Assembly: GCF_011602085.1 (NCBI RefSeq) | Contig: NZ_JAAONY010000002.1 | Location: forward strand, 1,550,001 to 1,614,000 | DNA: 64,000 nt | Direction of reading: 5' to 3' | From: Pseudoteredinibacter isoporae | Lineage (GTDB): Bacteria; Pseudomonadota; Gammaproteobacteria; Pseudomonadales; Cellvibrionaceae | Part shown: positions 55,392 to 62,757 of the stretch, piece after piece | How positions within the stretch are numbered: the first letter of the stretch is position 1 | How the letters are laid out: each line of letters begins with the position of its first letter | Notes under the pieces: model-generated | Seen by the model: the letters and a program-made list of their open reading frames with translations, nothing else | The model's database searches: none | Told to the model about the DNA's origin: nothing | Translations under genes and position numbers: made by a program

Positions 55392-57038
55392 ATGAATCCT
55401 TTTGCAAAACTCACCCGTGGCTTGAGCGGAGCCGCCTTACTGAGCTTGGCCATCAGCCAAAGTACTCTGGCAGCAGAGCCCCAACTACTCCCCGAATTCA
55501 AGGATCGCCTGGACATCTATCAGGAAGTCACCCTGAACAGCGATTTGAGCCACCTTTCCGCCAACCAAAAGAAGATGCTGGCGGTATTGATCGATGCCTC
55601 AAAAATTATGGACGACCTTTTCTGGCAGCAGGCCTTCTACCAGGATAAAAACCGTTTCCTGGCCAGCATTAAAGATCCAAAGGTTCGCCAATTCGCCGAC
55701 ATTAACTACGGGCCTTGGGACCGCCTGCAAGCCGACCAACCTTTCCTGAGCGGCTACAAAGCCAAAGCACCGGGCGCTGAGTTTTACCCCCACAAAATGA
55801 GCAAAGAAGGCTTTGAAAAAGCCGAATTCGCTGACAAAAAAGGCCTCTACTCTCTGGTAAAAGAGAAAGACGGCAAACTCATCTCCGTTCCCTACAGCGA
55901 AGCCTATGCCAAACCTCTCGCCAAAGCGGCGAAGCTGTTGAATCGCGCCGCAGAACTGGCCGAGGACAAGGACTTTGCCAACTACCTCCGTCTGCGCGCC
56001 ACGGCCATCACCAGCGATGATTACCAACCTTCCGATATGGCCTGGATGGACATGAAGAATAATCCGATTGATGTTGTCATTGGTGCCATTGAGACCTATG
56101 AAGATCAGCTCTATGGCTATCGCGCCGCCTATGAAGCCTATGTGCTGGTCAAAGACATGGATTGGAGCAAGCGACTGGAAAAGTTTGCCAGCACTCTACC
56201 TGCCCTTCAAAAAGGTCTGCCCGTTGCGGATAACTACAAACAGGAAATGCCCGGGAGCAACGCCGATTTGAACGCCTACGATGTGATTTATTACGCCGGC
56301 CACTCCAATGCGGGCGGGAAAACCATTGCTATCAATCTGCCCAATGATGAAGAAGTCCAGCTGTCCAAGGGCACTCGCCGCCTGCAATTGAAAAACGCCA
56401 TGCGCGCCAAGTTTGACTACACATTGAAGCCCATCGCGGAAGTGTTGATTGTTCCTGAGCAGCGTAAGCACATCACGTTCAACGCCTTCTTCAGTAACAC
56501 CATGTTCCATGAAGTTGCCCACGGCCTGGGCATCAAAAACACCGTGAACGACAAAGGTACTGTTCGCCAGGCCTTGAAAGAGCATGCATCCGCTCTCGAA
56601 GAAGGCAAGGCCGATATTCTGGGCCTGTATATGGTCAGTCAACTCCTCAAAGACGGTACGATCACCGAAGGCCAACTGGAAGACTACTACACCACCTTCC
56701 TGGCGGGTATTTTCCGCTCGGTTCGTTTTGGCGCCAGCTCGGCACACGGGAAAGCCAACATGATTCGCTTCAATTATTTTGAAGAGAAAGGCGCTTTCTT
56801 TCGCAATGATAAAGGCCAGTACGGCGTGGACATGGACAATATGAGCAAAGCCATGGCCTCATTGTCTGAGTTGATTCTGCGTCTGCAGGGCGAAGGGGAC
56901 TACGAAGGCGTTGGAGAGCTGTTTGAAGAGAAAGGCAAAATCGGTAAAACCCTTGCGGCCGATTTGGCTCGCCTCCAAGAAGCCAGGATTCCCGTCGACA
57001 TCACCTTTAAGCAAGGTAAATCTGTATTGGGTCTGTAA
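55392..57038 (+). CDS. Exported M49 (DPP III)-like zinc metallopeptidase
   Basis: The 548-residue precursor has a signal peptide ending near STLA (residue 27). The central domain holds the zinc motif HEVAHGLG (H373, E374, H377) and, 30 residues on, EEGKADILGLYM (E403/E404), the third-ligand region. The HExxH plus EExxAD arrangement resembles dipeptidyl-peptidase III-related proteins, in which the motif is HExxxH. The shorter HExxH here is like the bacterial nudix/DPP III-like group. It is likely a periplasmic peptidase. Of two adjacent ATGs the second is better spaced from AGGAG. Confidence 0.78.
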   Translation: MNPFAKLTRGLSGAALLSLAISQSTLAAEPQLLPEFKDRLDIYQEVTLNSDLSHLSANQKKMLAVLIDASKIMDDLFWQQAFYQDKNRFLASIKDPKVRQFADINYGPWDRLQADQPFLSGYKAKAPGAEFYPHKMSKEGFEKAEFADKKGLYSLVKEKDGKLISVPYSEAYAKPLAKAAKLLNRAAELAEDKDFANYLRLRATAITSDDYQPSDMAWMDMKNNPIDVVIGAIETYEDQLYGYRAAYEAYVLVKDMDWSKRLEKFASTLPALQKGLPVADNYKQEMPGSNADLNAYDVIYYAGHSNAGGKTIAINLPNDEEVQLSKGTRRLQLKNAMRAKFDYTLKPIAEVLIVPEQRKHITFNAFFSNTMFHEVAHGLGIKNTVNDKGTVRQALKEHASALEEGKADILGLYMVSQLLKDGTITEGQLEDYYTTFLAGIFRSVRFGASSAHGKANMIRFNYFEEKGAFFRNDKGQYGVDMDNMSKAMASLSELILRLQGEGDYEGVGELFEEKGKIGKTLAADLARLQEARIPVDITFKQGKSVLGL

Positions 57039-57060
57039 AGCTTCAAAGCACTTTCAATGA

Positions 57061-57098
57061 GCCACAAAAAAGCCCGCAATTGCGGGCTTTTTTGTGGC
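57061..57098. terminator. Perfect bidirectional terminator between peptidase and mlaA genes
   Basis: The 38-base sequence is a perfect palindrome (19-base arms). It contains GCCCGCAA/TTGCGGGC flanked by six A and six T residues. It lies between two convergent genes and serves both. Confidence 0.92.
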
Positions 57099-57118
57099 GT
57101 CCAGATTCGGTTCAGAGA

Positions 57119-57850
57119 TTAAAAGTCTTCTTCCTCATCCAGATCAGCACCAAAATCATCTTCCACCTGACCATCGCTGATCAGATATTCGCGACGCTGC
57201 AGATAGGCATCACGGATAAAGGTGTATTTGTCACCTGAAATCGTGCTTTCCGCTCCGAGAAGTGAAGCTCGGGTATCAACCAGATCAGTACCAAACATAG
57301 TGTTGCGGGTTGGTACGTGATCGATATGAGTCACAGGATTAAGGTAGCTGTCGGCCGGAAGACCTACGCCGTCGCGAAGAGTGGTTGGGCCAAGGAAAGG
57401 CAGGACAACATAAGGGCCGGAATCTACACCCCAAGTCGCCAGTGTCTGACCGAAGTCTTCACCGGTGCCCTTCTCCAGCCCCATGTGTTTGGCAACATCA
57501 AAAATGCCTGCCAGACCCAGAGTGGAGTTGATCAACAGGCGACCGGTATCGTTGCTGGCCTGACCAATTTTGAACTGGAGTAAGCCATTAACGATATTGC
57601 CGACTTCCCCCAGATTACTGAAGACATTGCTTACACCGGTCTCAACAACGTCCGGAGTAACGGCTTTATAACCCTTGGCGATTGGCTTGAGGACCACACC
57701 ATCAACAGCATCGTTGAAGGCGAATACACCTCGGTTAAAGCCTTCCCATGGGTCTGCTGGATTTTTCTCTTGCTTGGCTTCTTCAGCCACTGCACCGGCA
57801 GCCAGGCCCACGCTGAGCACTGCTGCAACGGCTAATTTGCGAATTGTCAC
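57119..57850 (-). CDS. mlaA: MlaA/VacJ-family protein without lipobox
   Basis: MlaA works with porins in the outer membrane and removes misplaced phospholipids from the outer leaflet. The 243-residue protein has the family signature DPWEGFNRGVFAFNDAVD and the helical LGEVGNIVNGLLQFK segment. It also has TLATWGVDSGPYVVLPFLGP and a very acidic tail. Its signal peptide ends AGAVAEEA without a cysteine, so it should be a periplasmic or peripherally bound protein rather than a lipoprotein. Some related proteins in pseudomonads also lack the lipobox. The rest of the mla operon is not in this window. Confidence 0.9.
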   Translation of the reverse strand: MTIRKLAVAAVLSVGLAAGAVAEEAKQEKNPADPWEGFNRGVFAFNDAVDGVVLKPIAKGYKAVTPDVVETGVSNVFSNLGEVGNIVNGLLQFKIGQASNDTGRLLINSTLGLAGIFDVAKHMGLEKGTGEDFGQTLATWGVDSGPYVVLPFLGPTTLRDGVGLPADSYLNPVTHIDHVPTRNTMFGTDLVDTRASLLGAESTISGDKYTFIRDAYLQRREYLISDGQVEDDFGADLDEEEDF

Positions 57851-58027
57851 GTCATTTCACCTGATTTTTACCGTTAAACTATTGTAGGTTGCTTAGCGGC
57901 TTTGGACAATTGCAATGGCAAAGGATTCAGCTATAGCTCTAATAAGATTTGTTAATAGCCCGGCGAGGCAGGCTGGTTAAAAAACACTCAATCCCTCCCC
58001 TCAAAAAAGGCAGCAATATGCCGGAAA

Positions 58028-58441
58028 TCAGTTACAGCGGTAATCGAACTGCAGATCGAGGGCATTGTTCGGACCAACAGCGTATTTCTCACCTTTCACC
58101 TCAAAGCCCTTTGGGCATTCCCGGGCAATCAGTTGCAGCAGTTCAAAGCGACGCTTGGACAGAGCCTCAGGACTTTTCAGCCAGTCGACCTTCACTTCAG
58201 CAACCTTTTCCACGTTCTCTTTGAACTCTTTAGAGGCGGTAGAACCCTTCGCGCTATCGTCCATTAGATCGTTCAGGATTTTGTTGATGCCGCTGTTCTT
58301 GCCACAGATGTTGTAATCCGACATATCCTCATCCTCGATATCAACGGCATATACGCAGTCTTCATCGTCCTCTTGCGCGTAAGCCCAAGTCGGAAAGGCC
58401 AAGAAAAAGGCGAGCAAGCTGCTGATCAAAAATGGCTTCAT
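58028..58441 (-). CDS. Secreted hypothetical protein with four cysteines
   Basis: The 137-residue precursor has a signal peptide (MKPFLISSLLAFFLAFPTWA). The mature protein begins with an acidic segment (EDDEDCVYAVDIEDEDMSD) and has cysteines at the start and end (CVY, ICGKN, RECPKG and DYRCN), probably as disulfides. It is not recognised. It is a single gene downstream of the porin gene, separated by a terminator. Confidence 0.6.
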   Translation of the reverse strand: MKPFLISSLLAFFLAFPTWAYAQEDDEDCVYAVDIEDEDMSDYNICGKNSGINKILNDLMDDSAKGSTASKEFKENVEKVAEVKVDWLKSPEALSKRRFELLQLIARECPKGFEVKGEKYAVGPNNALDLQFDYRCN

Positions 58442-58497
58442 GTTGATACTCCGGGTGAAGAATTTGGAAAAAGGGGCATTGTAGCCCAGATACTAAA

Positions 58498-58525
58498 ATG
58501 CCACTTGTCTCCAAGTGGCATTTTT
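58498..58525 (-). terminator. Terminator of the porin gene
   Basis: A 10-bp perfect stem ATGCCACTTG/CAAGTGGCAT with a 4-base loop has A/T runs on both sides. It lies about 45 bases past the porin stop, ahead of the small secreted gene. Confidence 0.85.
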
Positions 58526-58570
58526 AAATGAAGCACCCGGCATGGAATACCGGGCTGATCGCGAGCGATC

Positions 58571-59497
58571 TTAGAACTTCATTTCGATGCCGATGCCAGC
58601 GTAATCGTTGTCTTCGGTCAGGTTGTCAGCTTCTTCATGAGTGTAGAAGCCGTACAGCTTGGTTTTCTTGGACAGTTTGTAGTCCATGCCCAGGCTCCAG
58701 GTCTTACCGTCTTCTTTAACGATGTCAGACTGACCGTATTGCGCTTTCAGAGCAACAGTCTTGGAAGCTTTCAGCTTGGCAGAAACTACCCAGCCGTCAC
58801 CGTCACGCAGAGAAGACGTACCAGCGTCCTGATCTTCCCACAACACACCCAACTGCAAAGAGCTCAGCTTGAACTGACCTACAGCACGAACAACATCAGC
58901 GCCTTCTTTTTCAACGTCCTGATCGTAAGCTACCGCCAGGTAAACGCCAGCGTCTTTGTCGTTATAAGCAACAGAAGAAGAAACACCGTTATCTACATCG
59001 TCGTCTTCAGAAGCAACGTAGGCGACTTTCGCCTGGATTGGGCCCCAAGACTTAGGCGTGGTGTACTGAACAGTGTTGCTGGTGCGATTGTCGCTCTTGG
59101 TGATGATGGATTTGATATCACCTTCCAGATCGTTGAACAGATCAACTTTCTTCTGAGCTTTTTTCAGGGGAGTATCGAACTTACCCGCGATAACCTGACC
59201 GAAACCACCTTCCAAACCAACGTAGATGTTACGCTGAGTGAAAGTCTGGCCACTCTTGTCGCCGTCATCGATTTGAGTTTCGTACTCAAACTTGTAGATA
59301 GCTTTCAGACCGTTACCCAGGTCTTCTTTGCCTTTGAAACCAATGCGAGATGCATTGCTTACTAATTCAGTGATGCGATCGCCACCCTCATCGGTAGACT
59401 GCAGAGAAACGTTGGCTTTACCGTAAACGGTTACGTCAGCAAACGCTGACATTGGCAGTACAGCAGCAATAGCCAGAGGCAAAAGTGCTTTTTTCAT
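58571..59497 (-). CDS. Gram-negative general porin
   Basis: The 308-residue precursor has a signal peptide (MKKALLPLAIAAVLPMSAFA). The mature part starts DVTVYGKANVSLQST and shows the porin pattern of alternating strands: RIGFKGKEDLGNGLKAIYKFEY, then RNIYVGLEGGFGQVIAGK. It ends IGIEMKF with the C-terminal phenylalanine recognised by BAM. It would form a 16-stranded trimeric channel of the Porin_4 type. A strong AGGGGA site precedes the start, and the gene has its own promoter region and terminator. Confidence 0.93.
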   Translation of the reverse strand: MKKALLPLAIAAVLPMSAFADVTVYGKANVSLQSTDEGGDRITELVSNASRIGFKGKEDLGNGLKAIYKFEYETQIDDGDKSGQTFTQRNIYVGLEGGFGQVIAGKFDTPLKKAQKKVDLFNDLEGDIKSIITKSDNRTSNTVQYTTPKSWGPIQAKVAYVASEDDDVDNGVSSSVAYNDKDAGVYLAVAYDQDVEKEGADVVRAVGQFKLSSLQLGVLWEDQDAGTSSLRDGDGWVVSAKLKASKTVALKAQYGQSDIVKEDGKTWSLGMDYKLSKKTKLYGFYTHEEADNLTEDNDYAGIGIEMKF

Positions 59498-60030
59498 GGA
59501 GTAGTCCCCTATATCGATTATTTCAGCTATCTGTTCAAACGCTAGTTAACGCGCTTTTATATTTTTAAGCGCCATCTCAGTAATGGCACCCGGTACTTCA
59601 AAAACCACTTCCAGAGCCCACTTACCTATCATTTAAGCCCGCTATCGGCGTATGTGACAGAAACATTACAGTTTTTTTAAAGCCAGGCTCTGACGCAAAA
59701 AACGAATGCAGCTAATCTACCGGCGAAATATTTCAGTTATATGACCGTATGAAGGATTTGCGGCAGGATTTCAGATAAATTAAATCGTTAGGAAAATCAG
59801 AGGTTTATATAACGCGATCAATTTTCGATCAGGAAAGCGTCAGAAAAATGAACCGGTAAAGTGGCGCTCTTTTCATTTTAAAGAAATAAAGGACACGCCA
59901 AGCTGAAATAAATACACCGAGCCGCCACTGGTCGGGGAGAACGAAAAGAAAAGGCTTTTCACCCAGGCAAGGCAAGCTGATCAGGAAACAATCAGCTCAA
60001 TAATGTCTCTTGCCCGGGATAATATTCGAC
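59498..60030. other. Long non-coding region upstream of the porin gene
   Basis: This 533-base gap lies between the stop of hvfC and the start of the porin gene. It is AT-rich and probably contains the porin promoter and leader. Near 59960-60020 the minus strand can fold as AGCTGAT/ATCAGCT within an imperfect outer CCGGGCAAG/CTTGCCTGG stem, followed by a T-rich stretch. That may be the terminator of the hvf operon. No gene is visible. Confidence 0.5.
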
Positions 60031-60786
60031 TTAATAAAGAATCAATTTTGACAACATATCGCGCACCAATCCCAAACCGAAACTGAGAATCTGCTCGGGT
60101 TCCGGGTGCTGCATCTCTTCCGCTAATTGCAGCAGTACCTCTTTAAGAGAACGCTGGTCCTGTTCTGCCAAAAGCAAAAGCAGTCTAATCGTTACCGCAT
60201 TGGATTGAATGAATTTAACGTCTTCATCCTGTCGATAGACCACCAGGAAAGTGTTTTGCTCTGGCGCTTCTTCAGGCTGAAAGTCAGGACCAATTTCATG
60301 CACAGGAAATTGATACGACAATGGCCAAGCCAATGGTGACAAACGCAGGCTTTGTTCCAATAAACTGGCATCATCCAAAGACTGCAGTTCCGTCGTATCA
60401 GGTTCCTTTTCTTCTGAAACATCCAGCGCCAGTTCCGTCCATTCGTAATGCGCCAGCTCCAGCATGAACATCGGATCATTCGGTCCCATTTCATATTCAT
60501 TTTGCAGGAACTGAAGAAACTCCTGACTGATATGCAGAAAATACGGTGAATGACTTTCGTGCTGAATCACAAAAGTTCGCACCAGAGCCAACCAATGCTC
60601 ATCACTGTAAAGATCCCGCAAAACCGGAAAGGCCCCGGAGATAAAGCCTTCAATATTATTGAAAATTAAGTCCTGATAGATCTTTAAACGACGACGTTCA
60701 ATATCAGCGGGGCCAGCCACGTTGGCTGGGTCACGCAGGTGAGACGCCATAGAATGTTGCAGCTGCTGCAAATTCGATTTAGACAT
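60031..60786 (-). CDS. hvfC: HvfC-family RiPP maturation partner (DUF2063)
   Basis: The 251-residue protein has the DUF2063 N-terminal domain ([35 protein letters not shown]) and a second domain with [19 protein letters not shown]. In known hvf/buf/mbn-type clusters the DUF2063 or related partner binds the precursor and forms a complex with the DUF692 iron enzyme. It starts 8 bases inside hvfB, so the two are translationally coupled. The order precursor-HvfB-HvfC is that of the Haemophilus hvf operon. Confidence 0.9.
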   Translation of the reverse strand: MSKSNLQQLQHSMASHLRDPANVAGPADIERRRLKIYQDLIFNNIEGFISGAFPVLRDLYSDEHWLALVRTFVIQHESHSPYFLHISQEFLQFLQNEYEMGPNDPMFMLELAHYEWTELALDVSEEKEPDTTELQSLDDASLLEQSLRLSPLAWPLSYQFPVHEIGPDFQPEEAPEQNTFLVVYRQDEDVKFIQSNAVTIRLLLLLAEQDQRSLKEVLLQLAEEMQHPEPEQILSFGLGLVRDMLSKLILY

Positions 60787-61669
60787 GCTGCGACACTCCA
60801 GGACTATTTTGCTCGGAAGCGGAAGCCGCTACAGCCTGAAGTTGTGCGTCCTTTTGGATCGCTTTGATCTTATCCACTTCCAGCATAAGTTCGTTCACCG
60901 GAGGAATATTGAAATCTCGTTCCAACAGCGTCGGCAAGACACCAAAGTTTTTATAGGCTCTGGCTAACAGAGTCCATACTGGATCAATCACATCGGCACC
61001 GTGGGTATCCACTTTCAGATCTTCCGCTTCGTCATAATGACCCGCGATATGGATATACTTGGCACGCTCGCCCGGTAATTGATCAAGGAACTGATGAGGA
61101 TCGTAACCGTGGTTAATACTGTTTACGTAAATATTATTAACGTCCAGCAAGAGATCACAGTCGGCTTCCTCCAACACGGCGCGAATAAATTCAATTTCAC
61201 TCATCTCCTGACCAGGCGCGCAATAGTAAGAGGCATTCTCCATCGCAATACGCTCACCAAGAATGTCCTGCACCTGGCGGATACGTTCAGCCGTGTAATG
61301 TACGGCCTCTTCCGTAAACGGAATCGGAAGCAAATCATACAAATGACCTTGCTCACTGCAATAGGTCAAATGCTCTGAATAATAGGGTACCTTATGCTCA
61401 TCCATAAATTGGCGAATGGACTTTACCAAATCGACATCAACCGGGTCTGGAGAACCAATGGATAAGGATAAACCGTGACAAATAATTGGAAACCGCTCGC
61501 TGTATTCTTTGAATTGACGACCATAACGGCCACCAACACCGATCCAGTTTTCCGGTGCCACTTCCATAAATTGCACATCGTCCAACGTTAATGAACGTGC
61601 ATCATCTAGCATACTGCGACGCAAACCGACGCCAACGCCTTGAACAGGAAACGTATCAGTTACTGGCAT
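60779..61669 (-). CDS. hvfB: HvfB-family multinuclear iron-dependent RiPP oxidase (DUF692/MNIO)
   Basis: The 296-residue TIM-barrel enzyme is of the DUF692 family, which includes MbnB. Metal-ligand and active-site blocks are all present: [46 protein letters not shown] and [10 protein letters not shown]. Enzymes of this family use two or three irons and oxygen to oxidise cysteines in a precursor peptide; in HvfA-type precursors they give oxazolone and thioamide groups. A good AGGAGA site precedes the ATG. The gene is downstream of hvfA, past a terminator. Confidence 0.95.
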   Translation of the reverse strand: MPVTDTFPVQGVGVGLRRSMLDDARSLTLDDVQFMEVAPENWIGVGGRYGRQFKEYSERFPIICHGLSLSIGSPDPVDVDLVKSIRQFMDEHKVPYYSEHLTYCSEQGHLYDLLPIPFTEEAVHYTAERIRQVQDILGERIAMENASYYCAPGQEMSEIEFIRAVLEEADCDLLLDVNNIYVNSINHGYDPHQFLDQLPGERAKYIHIAGHYDEAEDLKVDTHGADVIDPVWTLLARAYKNFGVLPTLLERDFNIPPVNELMLEVDKIKAIQKDAQLQAVAASASEQNSPGVSQHV

Positions 61670-61769
61670 TGTTTTTCTCCTGAAATTCTGACTGGAAACT
61701 TCGCGCTTGAATCAGCGCTCGTCTATCACGTGCTAGATAATTTGATTTTGTTTTGTCATTTTTAGATAC

Positions 61770-61791
61770 AAAAAACGCCGCGGTTGCGGCG
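61770..61791 (-). terminator. Terminator/attenuator between hvfA and hvfB
   Basis: On the minus strand a CGCCGC/GCGGCG stem with a 4-base loop is followed by six T residues, about 50 bases past the hvfA stop. A second hairpin with AAACACTC/GAGTGTTT arms (about 61804-61829) stands just before it. Partial read-through would give more precursor than enzyme message. Confidence 0.85.
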
Positions 61792-61837
61792 CTTTTCGTG
61801 CGTTAAACACTCTCTAGGAATGAGTGTTTACACCAGC

Positions 61838-62332
61838 TTAGGCAGCACCACCGCACTTGCCTTCGCCACACTTACCTTCTTTAGAAGATTTTTTGTCGCC
61901 GCCGCATTTGCCTTCGCCGCACTTACCTTCTTTAGAAGCTTTCTTGTCGCCGCCGCATTTGCCTTCGCCACACTTACCTTCTTTGTGAGCTTTCTTGTCG
62001 CCGCCGCACTTGCCTTCGCCACATTTACCTTCTTTAGAAGCTTTCTTGTCGCCGCCGCACTTGCCTTCGCCGCACTTACCTTCTTTAGAAGCTTTTTTGT
62101 CGCCGCCGCACTTGCCTTCGCCGCACTTACCTTCTTTATCACCCTTTTTCTCGCCACATTTGCCTTCACCGCACTTGCCTTCCTGGTCGGCTGCTGCCAA
62201 CTGGTAGCCACTGCTCAATTCAGTTGCGGCAAATGGGTTTTCACTCGCTGCCATGGTGCTCATGGAAGCAGATGCTAACATTGCCGCACCAACAGCCGCT
62301 GCGATAGGAGTCATTGTAGTTTTTTTAGACAT
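61838..62332 (-). CDS. hvfA: HvfA-family RiPP metallophore precursor with 14 EGKCG motifs
   Basis: The 164-residue precursor has a signal peptide (MSKKTTMTPIAAAVGAAMLA, cut near TMAA). The conserved ENPFAATELSSGYQLAA leader-like segment follows. Seven tandem units of about 17 residues come next, each with a doubled EGKCG motif and a Lys-rich spacer (GGDKKASK, variants AHK, SSK, KGDK). That gives 14 cysteines, all in EGKCG. In characterised HvfA-type peptides such cysteines are oxidised by HvfB/HvfC into copper-binding oxazolone/thioamide groups. At DNA level the units are near-identical 51-bp repeats. No DoxX-type fourth gene is present. Confidence 0.93.
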   Translation of the reverse strand: MSKKTTMTPIAAAVGAAMLASASMSTMAASENPFAATELSSGYQLAAADQEGKCGEGKCGEKKGDKEGKCGEGKCGGDKKASKEGKCGEGKCGGDKKASKEGKCGEGKCGGDKKAHKEGKCGEGKCGGDKKASKEGKCGEGKCGGDKKSSKEGKCGEGKCGGAA

Positions 62333-62345
62333 ATTTCATTTCCTC

Positions 62346-62383
62346 TGTTATGCGTAGTACTTACTGTCTAGTACTGTTATGCG
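62346..62383. promoter_or_regulatory. Paired direct repeats ahead of hvfA
   Basis: TGTTATGCG occurs at 62346-62354 and 62375-62383, and TAGTACT at 62355-62361 and 62369-62375, in the order A-B-B-A. They lie 14-51 bases upstream of the hvfA start, where a promoter or operator is expected. The rest of 62384-62757 shows no gene; a TGTAAT element on the minus strand (62404-62409) might be part of a promoter. Confidence 0.4.
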
Positions 62384-62757
62384 ACAAGCCGCATGTGATT
62401 GAAATTACACATCATTACTGGATAAAACAGCCCTGAAAGAGTAGAACAAATCCAGCATAAGTAAAAGCTTTTACAACGCCAAGTGACTTTATAACGACTT
62501 GAACTGCATTGCGATTGCAAAAACTTGCGATGTGAGAATTATGACTCAGTGCGGAGCGGGAAGTTGTCACAGTTTTATAACGTTGCACTAACGAATAGGG
62601 GAAAAACCCCTAACAAAGGCAGTCTATTTAAGAAAGTTCTTGTGAGGCCTCACTTTCAGGCGTCGATTAGAGCAAAAACCGGAGCAAGTGACACCCAATT
62701 CACTAAAAACATAAAGTGACAAAACTTAGGCAAACCCACAGATAGTGGGGCTCAAGG

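Noticed and set aside
61850-62200. Regular 51-bp repeats that could suggest a CRISPR array or satellite
   Set aside because: The repeats have no unique spacers and keep the hvfA reading frame throughout.
61784-62278. 164-codon plus-strand frame rich in Phe/Ala/Leu
   Set aside because: It is the antisense shadow of the hvfA repeats; the repeated peptide simply mirrors the EGKCG coding.
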